Of a stretch of DNA of 64,000 nucleotides, positions 35,502 through 44,716 are shown piece by piece. Both the position numbers and the translations under genes were made by a program. Under the pieces are notes generated by a model, which did no database searches, was not told the origin of the DNA, and saw only the letters and a program-made list of their open reading frames with translations. The DNA is taken from NCBI GenBank assembly GCA_963728975.1, contig CAVSMF010000001.1, positions 62,001 through 126,000 on the forward strand. Direction: 5' to 3'. Source of the stretch: DATFCK01 sp963728975 (GTDB lineage Bacteria; Verrucomicrobiota; Verrucomicrobiia; Chthoniobacterales; UBA10450). Positions within the stretch are counted from its first letter, which is position 1, and every line of letters begins with the position of its first letter.

Positions 35502-36455
35502 TCATCCCCGAGAGATTTGAGGCAGCGAAATCGCAGGCAGCGATTGCTCGATCGCCGGCCGATTTGGTTCGAACTGCGGCGGCAACCTCAAATTCTGCCC
35601 CAACTCCTCGACCGCTTCATCGACAGCGAAGCCGGGACCATCGGTTGCGATTTCAAAAAGAATCCCGCCTGGTTCGCGGAAATAAATTGAGTGAAAGTAT
35701 TGGCGATCGATTACCGGCGTGACACTGAGCCCGAGCTCGAGCAGCTTTTCGCGCCAATGCCCCTGTTCTTCCTGGTTAGCAGCTCGCAATGCGATGTGAT
35801 GCACCGTTCCCGCCGCAATCTGCCCGAACCCGGCGTCGGATCGCTCCACCAAGTCTACTTGTTTAGCGGCGGCACCTTCCCCAACCGAAAACCGCCGGCG
35901 CTTTTCTTTCTCGGCAATAAGTTCAAATCCAAACAGCCCGGTCAAGAGTTCGATGGTCGGCCCGGCCTTTTGTAGTTGCAGAGTTGGAGCACCAAAACCG
36001 AGAAGCCTGAACCCGTTAGGCACAAATGAGGGATAGAAAGCATCGCTCTCTTCCTCAACCCCGTCGGTCGCAATTAACTCAAGCAAAAGCCCGTCCGGAT
36101 CGGCAAAGCGAATTACTTCCTGGTCGAAACGTTCCCCGGCTCCTTCCCACCAAACCCGGTGTTCCGCAAACCGCTCTCTCCAGTAGTCCAGAGCCTTCTT
36201 CGGAATTTGAAAACTTGTGGCAACAACCTGGCCGCTGCCCCGGGCGCCGCGTCGGGCTCCCGGCCAGGGAAAAAACGTGATCAGCGTTCCCGGACGGCCA
36301 ATGCGATCGCCGAAATAGAAATGATAACTGGCCGGATCATCGAAGTTCACCGTGCGCTTGACCAGACGAAGCCCGAGCAAGCCAATATAGAAATCCAGGT
36401 TCCTCTGCGGATCGCCGGCGATCGCAGTAATATGATGGATTCCGTGGAGTTTCAG
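35502..36455 (-). CDS. Ring-cleaving dioxygenase, MhqO-like (glyoxalase fold)
   Basis: Reading from a CTG at 36453-36455 gives 317 residues starting LKLHGIHHITAIAGDPQRNL, the normal family N terminus (HHIT with metal-binding His). A TTG at 36380 would lose this conserved part. No ATG, GTG or TTG precedes it in frame near the expected point. Two vicinal-oxygen-chelate modules follow: FYFGDRIGRPGTLITFFPWP; VHHIALRAANQEEQGHW; SIYFREPGGILFEIATDG. It likely acts on hydroquinone- or catechol-type compounds. The start lies only 14 bases from the divergent prmA start. Confidence 0.85.
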   Translation of the reverse strand: MKLHGIHHITAIAGDPQRNLDFYIGLLGLRLVKRTVNFDDPASYHFYFGDRIGRPGTLITFFPWPGARRGARGSGQVVATSFQIPKKALDYWRERFAEHRVWWEGAGERFDQEVIRFADPDGLLLELIATDGVEEESDAFYPSFVPNGFRLLGFGAPTLQLQKAGPTIELLTGLFGFELIAEKEKRRRFSVGEGAAAKQVDLVERSDAGFGQIAAGTVHHIALRAANQEEQGHWREKLLELGLSVTPVIDRQYFHSIYFREPGGILFEIATDGPGFAVDEAVEELGQNLRLPPQFEPNRPAIEQSLPAISLPQISRG

Positions 36456-36469
36456 GAATGTATTGACGC

Positions 36470-37324
36470 ATGTTTTTGTGGCGAAAGCGAGCCGGTCCGA
36501 AATGGTGGAGCATTAACGCAGAAGAACTCCGGACGCGGGCGGGCCGGCAACTGGTTATTATCGAGCAGCCCGGCCGCAAATGGCTGGGTTTTGAAACGGC
36601 CTGTCCGTCGCGTCGAAGCGCCGACAAATTTGCCCGGCGATTCGGTGGATCGATTGAAAAACTACCACGCGATTGGCGAAAACGTTTTTCCCGGGAAGAA
36701 CAACTGACACCTGTCCGGATTGGCAAACGCCTGGTCATCGTTAACGGGGGCGGGGCTTCTCCCTCCTCCATTTCCAGAGGTCTTTGCCGCCTTGTCATCC
36801 CGGCCAGAGCGGCATTCGGAACCGGACATCACCCGACGAGCGCGATGTCGCTGCGAATGCTGGAAAAGCTCACCCGTGGTTGGTTTCACGATTGGATGAT
36901 GATCGATCTTGGCACCGGATCAGGCATCCTCGGCCTGGCTGCATCCCGCTTGGGAGCCAGCCGCGTGATCGGAATCGACAACGATCCGATCGCGATTTCC
37001 ACAGCCAAACAAAATGCGCGGCGGAACAGGATCCACAACGTTGCCTTCAAAGTAGCCGACGTCCGGTCCTGGCGGGTGCCGCGAAAAGTTGACGTCGTCA
37101 CCGCAAATCTTTTCAGCGAATTGCTCATCGAGATTCTTCCGAGGCTCACGGGAGCCGGCTGGCTGATCGTTTCGGGAGTGTTGCGCGAACAAGAGGGCGA
37201 GCTGGCTCGGGCTCTGAAGCGCATCCAGATGGAGACGGTTCAGACCCGGCGCCGCGGAAAATGGATCGCGATTCTGGCAAGGGACAAGGTAGGGACGGCG
37301 CGCTGCGCCGTTCGGACGCCGTAG
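36470..37324 (+). CDS. prmA: Ribosomal protein L11 methyltransferase-like
   Basis: The protein has 284 residues. The SAM-binding motif is IDLGTGSGILGLAASRLGAS, with RAAFGTGHHPTSAMSLRMLE before it and DVVTANLFSELLIEILP after it, as in PrmA. It trimethylates L11. The last residues (GTARCAVRTP) are encoded by a REP-type palindrome, so the native C terminus probably ended near ILARDK. Confidence 0.87.
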   Translation: MFLWRKRAGPKWWSINAEELRTRAGRQLVIIEQPGRKWLGFETACPSRRSADKFARRFGGSIEKLPRDWRKRFSREEQLTPVRIGKRLVIVNGGGASPSSISRGLCRLVIPARAAFGTGHHPTSAMSLRMLEKLTRGWFHDWMMIDLGTGSGILGLAASRLGASRVIGIDNDPIAISTAKQNARRNRIHNVAFKVADVRSWRVPRKVDVVTANLFSELLIEILPRLTGAGWLIVSGVLREQEGELARALKRIQMETVQTRRRGKWIAILARDKVGTARCAVRTP

Positions 37325-37339
37325 CGCGGCGTCCCTACC
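37288..37339. repeat. REPIN-like inverted pair (GTAG-headed) over the prmA stop
   Basis: GGTAGGGACGGCGCGCTGCG at the left faces, in reverse complement, GGTAGGGACGCCGCGCTACG at the right, separated by ttcgg. Each half is a short hairpin preceded by GTAG, the head seen in REP sequences mobilised by RAYT proteins. It supplies the last codons and stop of prmA and could act as a 3' stabilising or terminating hairpin. Confidence 0.85.
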
Positions 37340-37466
37340 CCCTGGTGAAGCGGATTGAGCCAGTTTGAATTTGACGCCGCCATTGGGGTCCGGCAATGTT
37401 CAAACTGGCCAAGGCGGCTTCGGTTTTTCTGCATAGAAGCGGTTTAACAAAGCCGCTCAAGCTTCT

Positions 37467-38540
37467 ATGCAGACCGAACAGCTTTCCTACGTCATCGTCA
37501 CCCCCTATTCGATGCGCAAGTCGCGCACCGGAGGCATTATCGCGCGCCTTATTTCCCGGACGGGCCTGGATCTGGTGGGCGCCCGCATGTTCGCTCCCGG
37601 GCAGGATCTGGTCCGACGTTATGCCGAAACGATTGTGACGGAAAAGGAGCCTCGCCATCGAGCCACCCAGGAACTGATTCGCCAATATGTCCTGAAGAAC
37701 TTCACCGGTGCAATCAACGGCCAACGCCCGCGGTCGCTGTTTCTTGTTCTTCGCGGACCGGATGCGGTCGAAAAAGTGCATCGCGCGGTGGGCCATATTG
37801 TGCACGAACGCACCAGCGGCGAAACCATTCGAGACACCTTCGGAGATTACATCGTGGAAGGAGGAAAAGTGGCCTATTTTGAGCCGGCCGTGCTGGCTGC
37901 GTTTGATGAAAAAGCAGTCGCGCGTGACTTGAAGTTGTGGGCGGAATTTTCCGATACCGACGGTGGCATTCTCGATCAGGCAATTGCTTTTCCTGAAAAC
38001 GCGGCCATCGAAAAAACCCTGGTTCTGATCAAGCCTGACAACTTCAAGTTTCCCAATATCCGCCCCGGAGGCGTAATCGAGGTGTTTTCACGTTCGGGTC
38101 TCTACATCGTCGGTTTTAAAGTCCACCGGATGAGTGTGGCCGAAGCGGAGGAATTCTACGGACCGGTTCTGCCTGTTTTGAAGGAAAAATTAGGACCGGA
38201 AAAGGGTCGGGAGAACTGGGAAAGCATCGTGGAATTCATGGCTGGGGCGAAGCCGGGCGAATGTCCGCCGGAGAAACGAAAAGATCCGGGCACTGAAAAG
38301 TGCATCGCGATTGTCTATCAAGGGGTGGATGCCGTCCGTAAGATACGAGAAGTCCTGGGCCCCACCGACCCGGCCAAGGCGCCGCCGGGGTCGATCCGGA
38401 AGGAGTTCGGCCAAACAATCATGGTCAACGCCGCCCACGCCTCCGACTCGGTGGAAAACGCCAGGAGAGAAATGGCGATTGTCCAAGTCGAGGAAAACAA
38501 TTTTAAACCTCTCATTGAAAACTTTTATGGTCGCCAATAG
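37467..38540 (+). CDS. ndk: Two-domain nucleoside diphosphate kinase
   Basis: The protein has 357 residues, more than twice the usual 140-150. Residues about 7-155 form a first NDK-like domain (YVIVTPYSMRKSRTGGIIAR; LFLVLRGPDAVEKVHRAVGH; IRDTFGDYIVEGGKVAYFEP), but the catalytic NxxHxSDS is absent. Residues about 180-350 form a second domain (LVLIKPDNFKFPNIRPGGVI; IRKEFGQTIMVNAAHASDSV) with His324 in NAAHASDS. So one active and one degenerate unit are fused. NDK balances NTP pools. The degenerate half may be structural or regulatory. Confidence 0.9.
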   Translation: MQTEQLSYVIVTPYSMRKSRTGGIIARLISRTGLDLVGARMFAPGQDLVRRYAETIVTEKEPRHRATQELIRQYVLKNFTGAINGQRPRSLFLVLRGPDAVEKVHRAVGHIVHERTSGETIRDTFGDYIVEGGKVAYFEPAVLAAFDEKAVARDLKLWAEFSDTDGGILDQAIAFPENAAIEKTLVLIKPDNFKFPNIRPGGVIEVFSRSGLYIVGFKVHRMSVAEAEEFYGPVLPVLKEKLGPEKGRENWESIVEFMAGAKPGECPPEKRKDPGTEKCIAIVYQGVDAVRKIREVLGPTDPAKAPPGSIRKEFGQTIMVNAAHASDSVENARREMAIVQVEENNFKPLIENFYGRQ

Positions 38541-38578
38541 TGTGCGCCCCTTGAAGTTTTCGAACTTCTAACATCACC

Positions 38579-39742
38579 ATGGAAATTTCAGCACGCGCCG
38601 CTCAATTGACACCTTCCCTCACTCTCTCGATCGACAGCAAAGCCAAGGCGATGAAAGCCGAGGGCCTGGATGTCTGCGGCTTCGGCGCAGGCGAACCGGA
38701 TTTTGATACGCCTGAACACATCAAGAAGGCGGCTATCGAAGCGCTGGAGGCAGGCTTTACCAAATACACTCCCAGCTCCGGCATTCCGGAGCTGCGGCAG
38801 GCTATTGCCGAAAAGCTGGCTGCCGATAATCAGCTGAGTTATCGCGCCACCCAGATCGTCTGCAGCAATGGAGCCAAGCACGCCTGTTACAATGCCATTC
38901 TGGCCACGTGCCAGCCCGGCGATGAAGTCGTCATCCCGGCTCCCTATTGGGTAAGTTATCCCGATATGGTCCGATTGGCCGGAGCCGAGCCCGTCATTGT
39001 TCCGACCATGGAACGCCACGCCTGGAAAATGCGCGCGGAGGATTTCGAGAACGCCATGACTCCACGCACTAAAATGGTCATTTTGAACACACCCTGCAAT
39101 CCGACCGGTTCGGTTTATACCCGCGAAGAATTGCAGGGAATCGTGGACGTCGCGGCCGAGGAGGACATCTACATCCTGGCCGATGAAATTTACGAGAAAC
39201 TCGTCTACGACGGCGTGCAACATGTCAGCATCGCGTCCCTCTCCAAAGAAGCTTTCGACCTCACAATCACCGTCAACGGATTCAGCAAGTCGTACGCAAT
39301 GACGGGATGGCGGCTCGGTTATCTGGCCGCGCCCGACGCCGTGGCCAAAGCGGTCGAATCGATCCAGAGTCACAGCACGTCGCATCCCGTATCATTTGTT
39401 CAGCGGGCTGGACTGGCCGCCCTCAAAGGCGATCAGCAACCAGTTGCCGACATGCGGGAAGAGTTCGATATGCGGCGCAATTACATGATCGATCGCCTGG
39501 CCAAGATCCCGAACATCACCGCGGTTAAACCGCAGGGCGCATTTTATGTCCTGGTCAACATCGGTCAGCTCGGGTTGACCTCGCAGAACTTCGCCGATCG
39601 CCTTTTAAGCAAGGCCAACGTGGCGGTCGTGCCCGGCGCTGCCTTCGGCGACGATAGGACCATCCGGCTCAGCTACGCCACCAGCATCGATATCATTAAA
39701 AAAGGTCTCGATCGCTTTCAGGATTTTTGCCGGACGCTCTGA
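38579..39742 (+). CDS. aspC: Pyridoxal phosphate-dependent aminotransferase (aspartate aminotransferase type)
   Basis: The protein has 387 residues, class I/II aminotransferase. Key points: SNGAKHACYNAILA, NTPCNPTGSVY, ADEIYEKLVYD and the PLP lysine K237 in NGFSKSYAMTGWRLGYLA. The Arg near the end (RLSYAT) binds the alpha-carboxylate. It resembles the type Ib aspartate (prephenate) aminotransferases. The start is an ATG 38 bases after ndk. Confidence 0.93.
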   Translation: MEISARAAQLTPSLTLSIDSKAKAMKAEGLDVCGFGAGEPDFDTPEHIKKAAIEALEAGFTKYTPSSGIPELRQAIAEKLAADNQLSYRATQIVCSNGAKHACYNAILATCQPGDEVVIPAPYWVSYPDMVRLAGAEPVIVPTMERHAWKMRAEDFENAMTPRTKMVILNTPCNPTGSVYTREELQGIVDVAAEEDIYILADEIYEKLVYDGVQHVSIASLSKEAFDLTITVNGFSKSYAMTGWRLGYLAAPDAVAKAVESIQSHSTSHPVSFVQRAGLAALKGDQQPVADMREEFDMRRNYMIDRLAKIPNITAVKPQGAFYVLVNIGQLGLTSQNFADRLLSKANVAVVPGAAFGDDRTIRLSYATSIDIIKKGLDRFQDFCRTL

Positions 39743-39948
39743 CCATTGCGGATTTCGAATTGCGGACTGCGGATTGCTCCGCCCAGCGATGCTGAAAAAC
39801 AACCCCGCAGGTGCTCACTTTCCGCGGCTCCGGGACTAACTGATTTCTATCGTCCCCAGCCTGGTTGCGGAACGACAATCTGATTGCGGAATCCGTAAAT
39901 CACGCGTTGGTAACTCCGCAATCCGTAATCCGAAATCCGCAATCAAAG
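39743..39948. repeat. Degenerate inverted 'echo' spacer before the branching enzyme gene
   Basis: The left side has ccattgcggatttcgaattg and cggactgcggattg. The right side has gcaatccgtaatccgaaatc and cgcaatc. The word GATTGCGGAT is repeated imperfectly and inverted, so the RNA can fold back on itself. No gene is visible. Confidence 0.6.
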
Positions 39949-41520
39949 ATGCCCGGCTACCTCGCGCTCGTTCTTCACGCGCATCTTCCATTTGTTCGGC
40001 ACCCCGAGCACGAGCATTTTCTCGAGGAAGAGTGGCTGTTCGAAGCAATTACGGAAACCTACATTCCGCTGCTCCAGATGATGCAGCGTCTATTGAACGA
40101 GGGCGTCGCATTCCGGTTAACCATGTCGTTGACGCCGACGCTTTGCGCCATGCTTCAGGACAAGCTTTTGCGCGAGCGTTATCTGCGTCACCTCGACCTT
40201 CTGATCGATCTCGCCCGGGACGAAATTGCACGGAACCGCAAAAATCCCGAGCTGCATCGGCTGGCCCGAATGTACTTCGACAGGTTCAGCGGGACGCGGC
40301 GTTTTTTTTCCGAGGAATACAAGTGCGATCTCGTCGACGTCTTTCGGCAAATGCGCGATGCCGGCGCTCTTGAAATCATCGCCTCCGCGGCCACCCATGG
40401 CATCCTTCCGCTGATTGAGCAGCAGTCACCGGCCGCCGCTCGCGCCCAGGTCCTGATCGGGCGCGATAGCTACATCGATTCGTTCCGGTCCGAGCCAAGC
40501 GCGTTTTGGCTGCCGGAATGCGCCTATGGGCCCGGTCTGGATCTCATTTTACAAAAGGCAAACCTCCGCTGGTTCGTGGTCGATGCTCACGGATTGATGT
40601 TTGGCGAACCGCCGCCGCGCCGGGCAATTTATGCCCCCTGTTATACCCCGGCCGGACCGGCTGCCTTCGCCCGCGATCGGGATTCGAGCCGGCAGGTTTG
40701 GAGCGCGCAGGAAGGTTATCCCGGCGACCCAAGTTACCGGGAGTTCTACCGCGATATCGGATTCGACCTGCCGATGGACCATATCGGGCCGGTAGCCCAC
40801 GGTCTGCGCAAATTTTCGGGATTGAAATATTACCGCATCACCGGGCGAACTGCCGACAAAGCCCTCTACGATCCGGATGCGGCCCGCAAAACAGCGGAGA
40901 CGCATGCGACCCACTTTCTGGAACAACGCCGGCGCGAGATTCGCACTCTGCGCGCGTTTAATTTCGATCCGATCGTGCTGGTGCCCTTCGATGCCGAGCT
41001 CTTTGGCCATTGGTGGTTTGAAGGCCCGCAGTTTCTCGAAGCTTTCATTCGAAAAGCCGCTTCCGGTCAGACCGACTTTCAGCTGACCACGCCGACGGAA
41101 TTCCTTTCCACTCATCCTACCCAGCAAACCGTTCAGCCGGCTCCTTCGAGCTGGGGCGAAAAGGGCCATCTCGGGGTGTGGCTCGATCCGAGCAATGCCT
41201 GGATTTATCCGCACCTGCACGGGGCGGCGCGGCGAATGCATGAGGTGGCGGGCAAACAGAAGAATCCGAAGGCCCTAACCGAACGGATACTGAAACAAAT
41301 GGCACGCGAGCTTTTGCTGGCCCAGGCGAGTGATTGGGCGTTTCTCATGAAAACCGCCACCGCCAAGGAATATGCAACCAAGCGCTCGACCGAGCATCTG
41401 GCGCGGTTCAATCACCTCTACGATCAGTTGGCAACGAACAAGGTAAACGAAAAATTCCTATCCGAATGCGAATGGCGCGATAATCTTTTTCCAAACATTA
41501 ACTGGCGCTACTACATCTAG
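39949..41520 (+). CDS. Glycoside hydrolase family 57, 1,4-alpha-glucan branching enzyme type
   Basis: The ATG at 39949 gives 523 residues starting MPGYLALVLHAHLPFVRHPE. GH57 motifs are visible: HAHLPF; GILPLIEQQ; the nucleophile Glu190 in FWLPECAYGPGL; Asp348 in VPFDAELFGHWWFEGP as acid/base; DHIGPVAHG. The C-terminal DUF1957-like region ends NLFPNINWRYY. It branches glycogen or amylose. No glycogen synthase is adjacent. The frame is open upstream to 39865 through the spacer repeat only. Confidence 0.92.
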   Translation: MPGYLALVLHAHLPFVRHPEHEHFLEEEWLFEAITETYIPLLQMMQRLLNEGVAFRLTMSLTPTLCAMLQDKLLRERYLRHLDLLIDLARDEIARNRKNPELHRLARMYFDRFSGTRRFFSEEYKCDLVDVFRQMRDAGALEIIASAATHGILPLIEQQSPAAARAQVLIGRDSYIDSFRSEPSAFWLPECAYGPGLDLILQKANLRWFVVDAHGLMFGEPPPRRAIYAPCYTPAGPAAFARDRDSSRQVWSAQEGYPGDPSYREFYRDIGFDLPMDHIGPVAHGLRKFSGLKYYRITGRTADKALYDPDAARKTAETHATHFLEQRRREIRTLRAFNFDPIVLVPFDAELFGHWWFEGPQFLEAFIRKAASGQTDFQLTTPTEFLSTHPTQQTVQPAPSSWGEKGHLGVWLDPSNAWIYPHLHGAARRMHEVAGKQKNPKALTERILKQMARELLLAQASDWAFLMKTATAKEYATKRSTEHLARFNHLYDQLATNKVNEKFLSECEWRDNLFPNINWRYYI

Positions 41521-41621
41521 GTCCTCTTGTCATTCCGAGCGAAGTCGAGGAATCTCTATTATCCATCGCCAACGCGTTCACCAATAATAAGAGAATAAGA
41601 GATGCCTCGACTCCGCTCGCC
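41521..41621. repeat. Inverted spacer repeat before the Pro/Thr-rich secreted protein gene
   Basis: tcattccgagcgaagtcgag with gaatctct faces agagatgcctcgactccgct in reverse orientation near the gene start. The two halves pair over about 22 bases with few mismatches, and the right arm ends directly before the start codon at 41622. Confidence 0.6.
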
Positions 41622-42455
41622 ATGAAAAAAGGAGTTAACCTTGCAATTCTCATCGTCCTTTTGTCCATCTACCAGGGAACAGGACAGGAAACACCGACCC
41701 CGGCACCTTCTCCGGCTTTGACTCCCGAGATTAGCGCGACCACTTCCCCCACCCCCGCTCCTTCGGTAACACCGGTGCCATCCCTGACGCCGGAAGAATC
41801 TTCTTCGCCTTCATCAACTCTGTCGCCCGCGCCTTCTCTGACGCCGGAGGAATCACCTTCGCCTTCACCAACTGCTTCCCCGGCTCGCGCCGTCTCGATC
41901 AGCTTTCTGCCGCCGCCCCTGGAAGGCAAAATCAGTCTCGGAATCTATGACTCCGCGGGCGCTCTGGTCCGTGTGCTCCATGACGAGGCCGACCTGGATG
42001 CGTTTACAACGGGAGCCGATGCCCTGATCACAAAATGGGATGGAAAAGACGACCAGGGCCGCGATCTGCCACCGGGGAGATATCACGCTCGCGGGTATTT
42101 AGTGGGCCCGATCATGGTGCAAGATTTGGGAGCTGACGCCGGCCAGGCAGGCGTCCCCGCCACGATCGACGCGGTTCGGATAAAGCTGATGGCCAACCCG
42201 CTTACCAAGGGGGAACGGCAGACATTGGCGGTTAAGGTCGCGGTGGAGAATGCAGATACTGTGTTGAAAACGACGGATGATTTACCGCTCTTCACCATCA
42301 GCAGCCGGGCCAACGCCATTCGGCTGTCGATCGCAAAAAGCGGAGACAAAGCAATTGATCTCTGGCAGGATAACGGAAACGCGGTAAATCACTTTCGCGT
42401 TTCCAATCTCGACAAAATGATGGCGTTTGATTGCGGTGAAATTGAATTGAAATAA
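41622..42455 (+). CDS. Secreted protein with Pro/Ser/Thr-rich linker and FlgD-Ig-like domain
   Basis: The protein has 277 residues. A signal peptide (MKKGVNLAILIVLLSIYQGT) precedes about 65 residues of Thr/Pro/Ser-rich repeats (PSLTPEES occurs twice). A domain with GKISLGIYDSAGALVRVLHD and WDGKDDQGRDLPPGRYHARG matches FlgD-Ig-like folds. The C-terminal half is unrecognised. It would be periplasmic or surface located. It lies 43 bases upstream of lpxC on the same strand. Confidence 0.75.
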   Translation: MKKGVNLAILIVLLSIYQGTGQETPTPAPSPALTPEISATTSPTPAPSVTPVPSLTPEESSSPSSTLSPAPSLTPEESPSPSPTASPARAVSISFLPPPLEGKISLGIYDSAGALVRVLHDEADLDAFTTGADALITKWDGKDDQGRDLPPGRYHARGYLVGPIMVQDLGADAGQAGVPATIDAVRIKLMANPLTKGERQTLAVKVAVENADTVLKTTDDLPLFTISSRANAIRLSIAKSGDKAIDLWQDNGNAVNHFRVSNLDKMMAFDCGEIELK

Positions 42456-42498
42456 GCGTGACTGGTCACGCGGCAAAATCTTTGTTAGTTAGCGCAGC

Positions 42499-43815
42499 AT
42501 GGCGCCCGAACTTCAGCATACGGTAGGCAAATCCGCCGGCTTCAGCGGCACCTCTCTGCATACCGGGGAGAAAGTAACCCTCAAGCTGCATCCGGCGCCG
42601 GTCGATCACGGAATCAAATTCAGGCGCAAGGATCTGGAGGACGAGCCGACGGTCGACGCCCAGATCGACAACCTCAAGACGGTCGAACGCGCCACCACCA
42701 TCGGAGAAGGCTCGGTCCGCGTGCACACCGTCGAACACGTCTTGTCCGCTCTTTCCGCGATGGGGGTGGACAACGCCGTAGTCGAGATGGACGCCAACGA
42801 ACCGCCCATCGGCGATGGAAGCGCCCAGCCCTACGTCGAGATAATCAAAAAGGCCGGAGTGGTGCCGCAAGAAAACCCCCGGCGATTTCTCGATGTCCGC
42901 GAGGTGATGCACGTCGAAGGCAAAGCCGGCGCTCTCCTCATCCTGCTGCCGGACGAAAAATTCCGGATATCCTGCACCCAAGCGGGGCCAAACAACCGGT
43001 TTACCCAGTTTTTCTCGACCGAAATTACGCCGGCTGTCTTCGAACGGGAGATCGCTCCGGCCCGGACGTTCGTTTACTACGAAGACGTTCAGCCGCTCAT
43101 GGACAAGAACTTGATCAAAGGCGGCAGTCTGGAAAACGCCGTGGTTGTACGGGGCGACGCAGTCCTGAGTAAAGAGCCGTTGCGGTTCCCCGATGAATTC
43201 GTGCGGCACAAGATTCTCGATATTATCGGCGACCTGGCGTTGTTCGGACAGCGCATCCGCGGGCACGTCGTCGCAGTCAAGCCCGGTCACGCGGTCAACG
43301 CCGACTTGGCCCGCGCTCTTGCCCGGGAAAACGCGCGCCGGCAGGCCATCGCCACGCCGCGCACCGGTCCGATTGGCGACGGCGCCCTGGATGCCGATCA
43401 GATCATGGAAATTTTGCCTCATCGATTCCCGTTCCTGATGGTCGATCGCATCCTCGGGTTTGAAGGGCGCACCAAAGTGACCGGCGTAAAATCGGTTTCC
43501 ATCAACGAGCCGTTTTTCCAGGGACATTTTCCGGGACATCCGGTGATGCCGGGCGTGCTTCAGGTGGAAGCGATGGCCCAGGTGGCCAGTGTATTGCTGT
43601 TCAAGCTCGCCGAAACTTCGAGCCGGATCGGCTATTTTATGAGCGCCGACGACGTGAAATTCCGCAAACCGGTTTTTCCCGGGGATACACTTTTTGTCTA
43701 CGCCGAGCTGACCAAAACGCGCGGCAACCGGCTGGCCAAGGCCAAATGTCATTGCGTGGTAAACGACGCGATCGTTTCCGAGGCCGAGTTGATGTTCACT
43801 TTTCTCGATAAATGA
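42499..43815 (+). CDS. lpxC-fabZ: Bifunctional UDP-3-O-acyl-N-acetylglucosamine deacetylase / 3-hydroxyacyl-ACP dehydratase
   Basis: The protein has 438 residues. Residues 1 to about 300 are LpxC: HTVEHVLSAL with zinc ligands His76 and His80, GDGSAQPYVE, and RHKILDIIGDLALFG with further ligands. Residues about 305-438 are FabZ: IMEILPHRFPFLMVDRIL, FFQGHFPGHPVMPGV with catalytic His, and EAMAQVASVL. It joins the committed lipid A step with fatty acid elongation. This fusion occurs in Bacteroidota and in several PVC-related bacteria. It overlaps lpxA by 4 bases. Confidence 0.96.
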   Translation: MAPELQHTVGKSAGFSGTSLHTGEKVTLKLHPAPVDHGIKFRRKDLEDEPTVDAQIDNLKTVERATTIGEGSVRVHTVEHVLSALSAMGVDNAVVEMDANEPPIGDGSAQPYVEIIKKAGVVPQENPRRFLDVREVMHVEGKAGALLILLPDEKFRISCTQAGPNNRFTQFFSTEITPAVFEREIAPARTFVYYEDVQPLMDKNLIKGGSLENAVVVRGDAVLSKEPLRFPDEFVRHKILDIIGDLALFGQRIRGHVVAVKPGHAVNADLARALARENARRQAIATPRTGPIGDGALDADQIMEILPHRFPFLMVDRILGFEGRTKVTGVKSVSINEPFFQGHFPGHPVMPGVLQVEAMAQVASVLLFKLAETSSRIGYFMSADDVKFRKPVFPGDTLFVYAELTKTRGNRLAKAKCHCVVNDAIVSEAELMFTFLDK

Positions 43816-44591
43816 GCGATGCGCAGATTCATCCGACGGCTATTATCGATGCCCGGGCGGAAATCGGTCCCGGCACAGTCGTCGGCCCCTACTGCGTCAT
43901 CGGACCCGAGGTGGTGCTCGATTCCGACTGCTGGCTGCAGCATCACGTTAGCCTGAGCGGGCCGATGCGGGCCGGGCCGGGGAACAAGTTCTACGCCTAC
44001 TGCTCGATCGGACAGCAAACCCAGGATCTGAAATATCGGTGCGAGCCGACCTATCTCGAGATTGGAAACGAAAATACATTCCGCGAATTCGTTACCATCA
44101 ACCGGAGCACTACCAGCGAAGGGAAAACGCGAGTTGGCGATCGCGGAAATTTTTTGGCCTACAGCCATATCGGACACGATTGCACCGTCGGCAATGAAGT
44201 TGTCTTTTCCAACAACGGCACCCTGGCCGGCCACGTCCAGGTGGGCGACAACGCAATCATGGGCGGCCTAACTGCCGTCCACCAGTTTTGCCGGATCGGC
44301 CGTTTCGCCATCACCGGCGGCTGCTCCAAAATCGTGCAGGATGTGCCGCCGTTCATGATCGCCGACGGCAACCCGGCCACCATCCGCGGCATTAATCTTG
44401 TCGGGTTGGAACGGAACGGGTTTCCCGCCGACGCGGTCAAACTGATCAAGGAAGCATTCCGGCTGATTTATCGCTCTAAATATAACACCCGGCAGGCCCT
44501 GGAAGCAGTTCGCAAAGAGCTGCCGGCCGCGCCGGAAATCGTGCAGATCATCGAATTTATCGAACAGACCGAGCGCGGAATCATTCGGTGA
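43812..44591 (+). CDS. lpxA: UDP-N-acetylglucosamine acyltransferase
   Basis: The protein has 259 residues, the normal length. Left-handed beta-helix hexapeptides run through the N-terminal two thirds (IHPTAIIDARAEIGPGTVVG; FLAYSHIGHDCTVGNEVVFS). The catalytic His lies in AYSHIGHDC. The C-terminal helices end the protein. It adds the first acyl chain to UDP-GlcNAc in lipid A synthesis, directly upstream of the LpxC step. Confidence 0.96.
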   Translation: MSDAQIHPTAIIDARAEIGPGTVVGPYCVIGPEVVLDSDCWLQHHVSLSGPMRAGPGNKFYAYCSIGQQTQDLKYRCEPTYLEIGNENTFREFVTINRSTTSEGKTRVGDRGNFLAYSHIGHDCTVGNEVVFSNNGTLAGHVQVGDNAIMGGLTAVHQFCRIGRFAITGGCSKIVQDVPPFMIADGNPATIRGINLVGLERNGFPADAVKLIKEAFRLIYRSKYNTRQALEAVRKELPAAPEIVQIIEFIEQTERGIIR

Positions 44592-44716
44592 AAACTCAAC
44601 CGCGGATTACGCGGATGAAACGGATGAGAGAAGTGGAGCGACCCGAGATCGTCCCTCCCCTTTTTCGCGTCCTTTCGCGTGTTTAGCGGACCCAATTCCT
44701 AATCTGTGCTCCGCAA
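44592..44716. repeat. Spacer with inverted word repeats between lpxA and a convergent gene
   Basis: ccgcggattacgcggatgaa and later ttcgcgtcctttcgcgtgtt with tagcgg show loosely inverted GCGGATTACGCGGA-like words. The two genes converge here, so it could act as a bidirectional terminator. No poly-T typical of an intrinsic terminator is clear. Confidence 0.45.
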
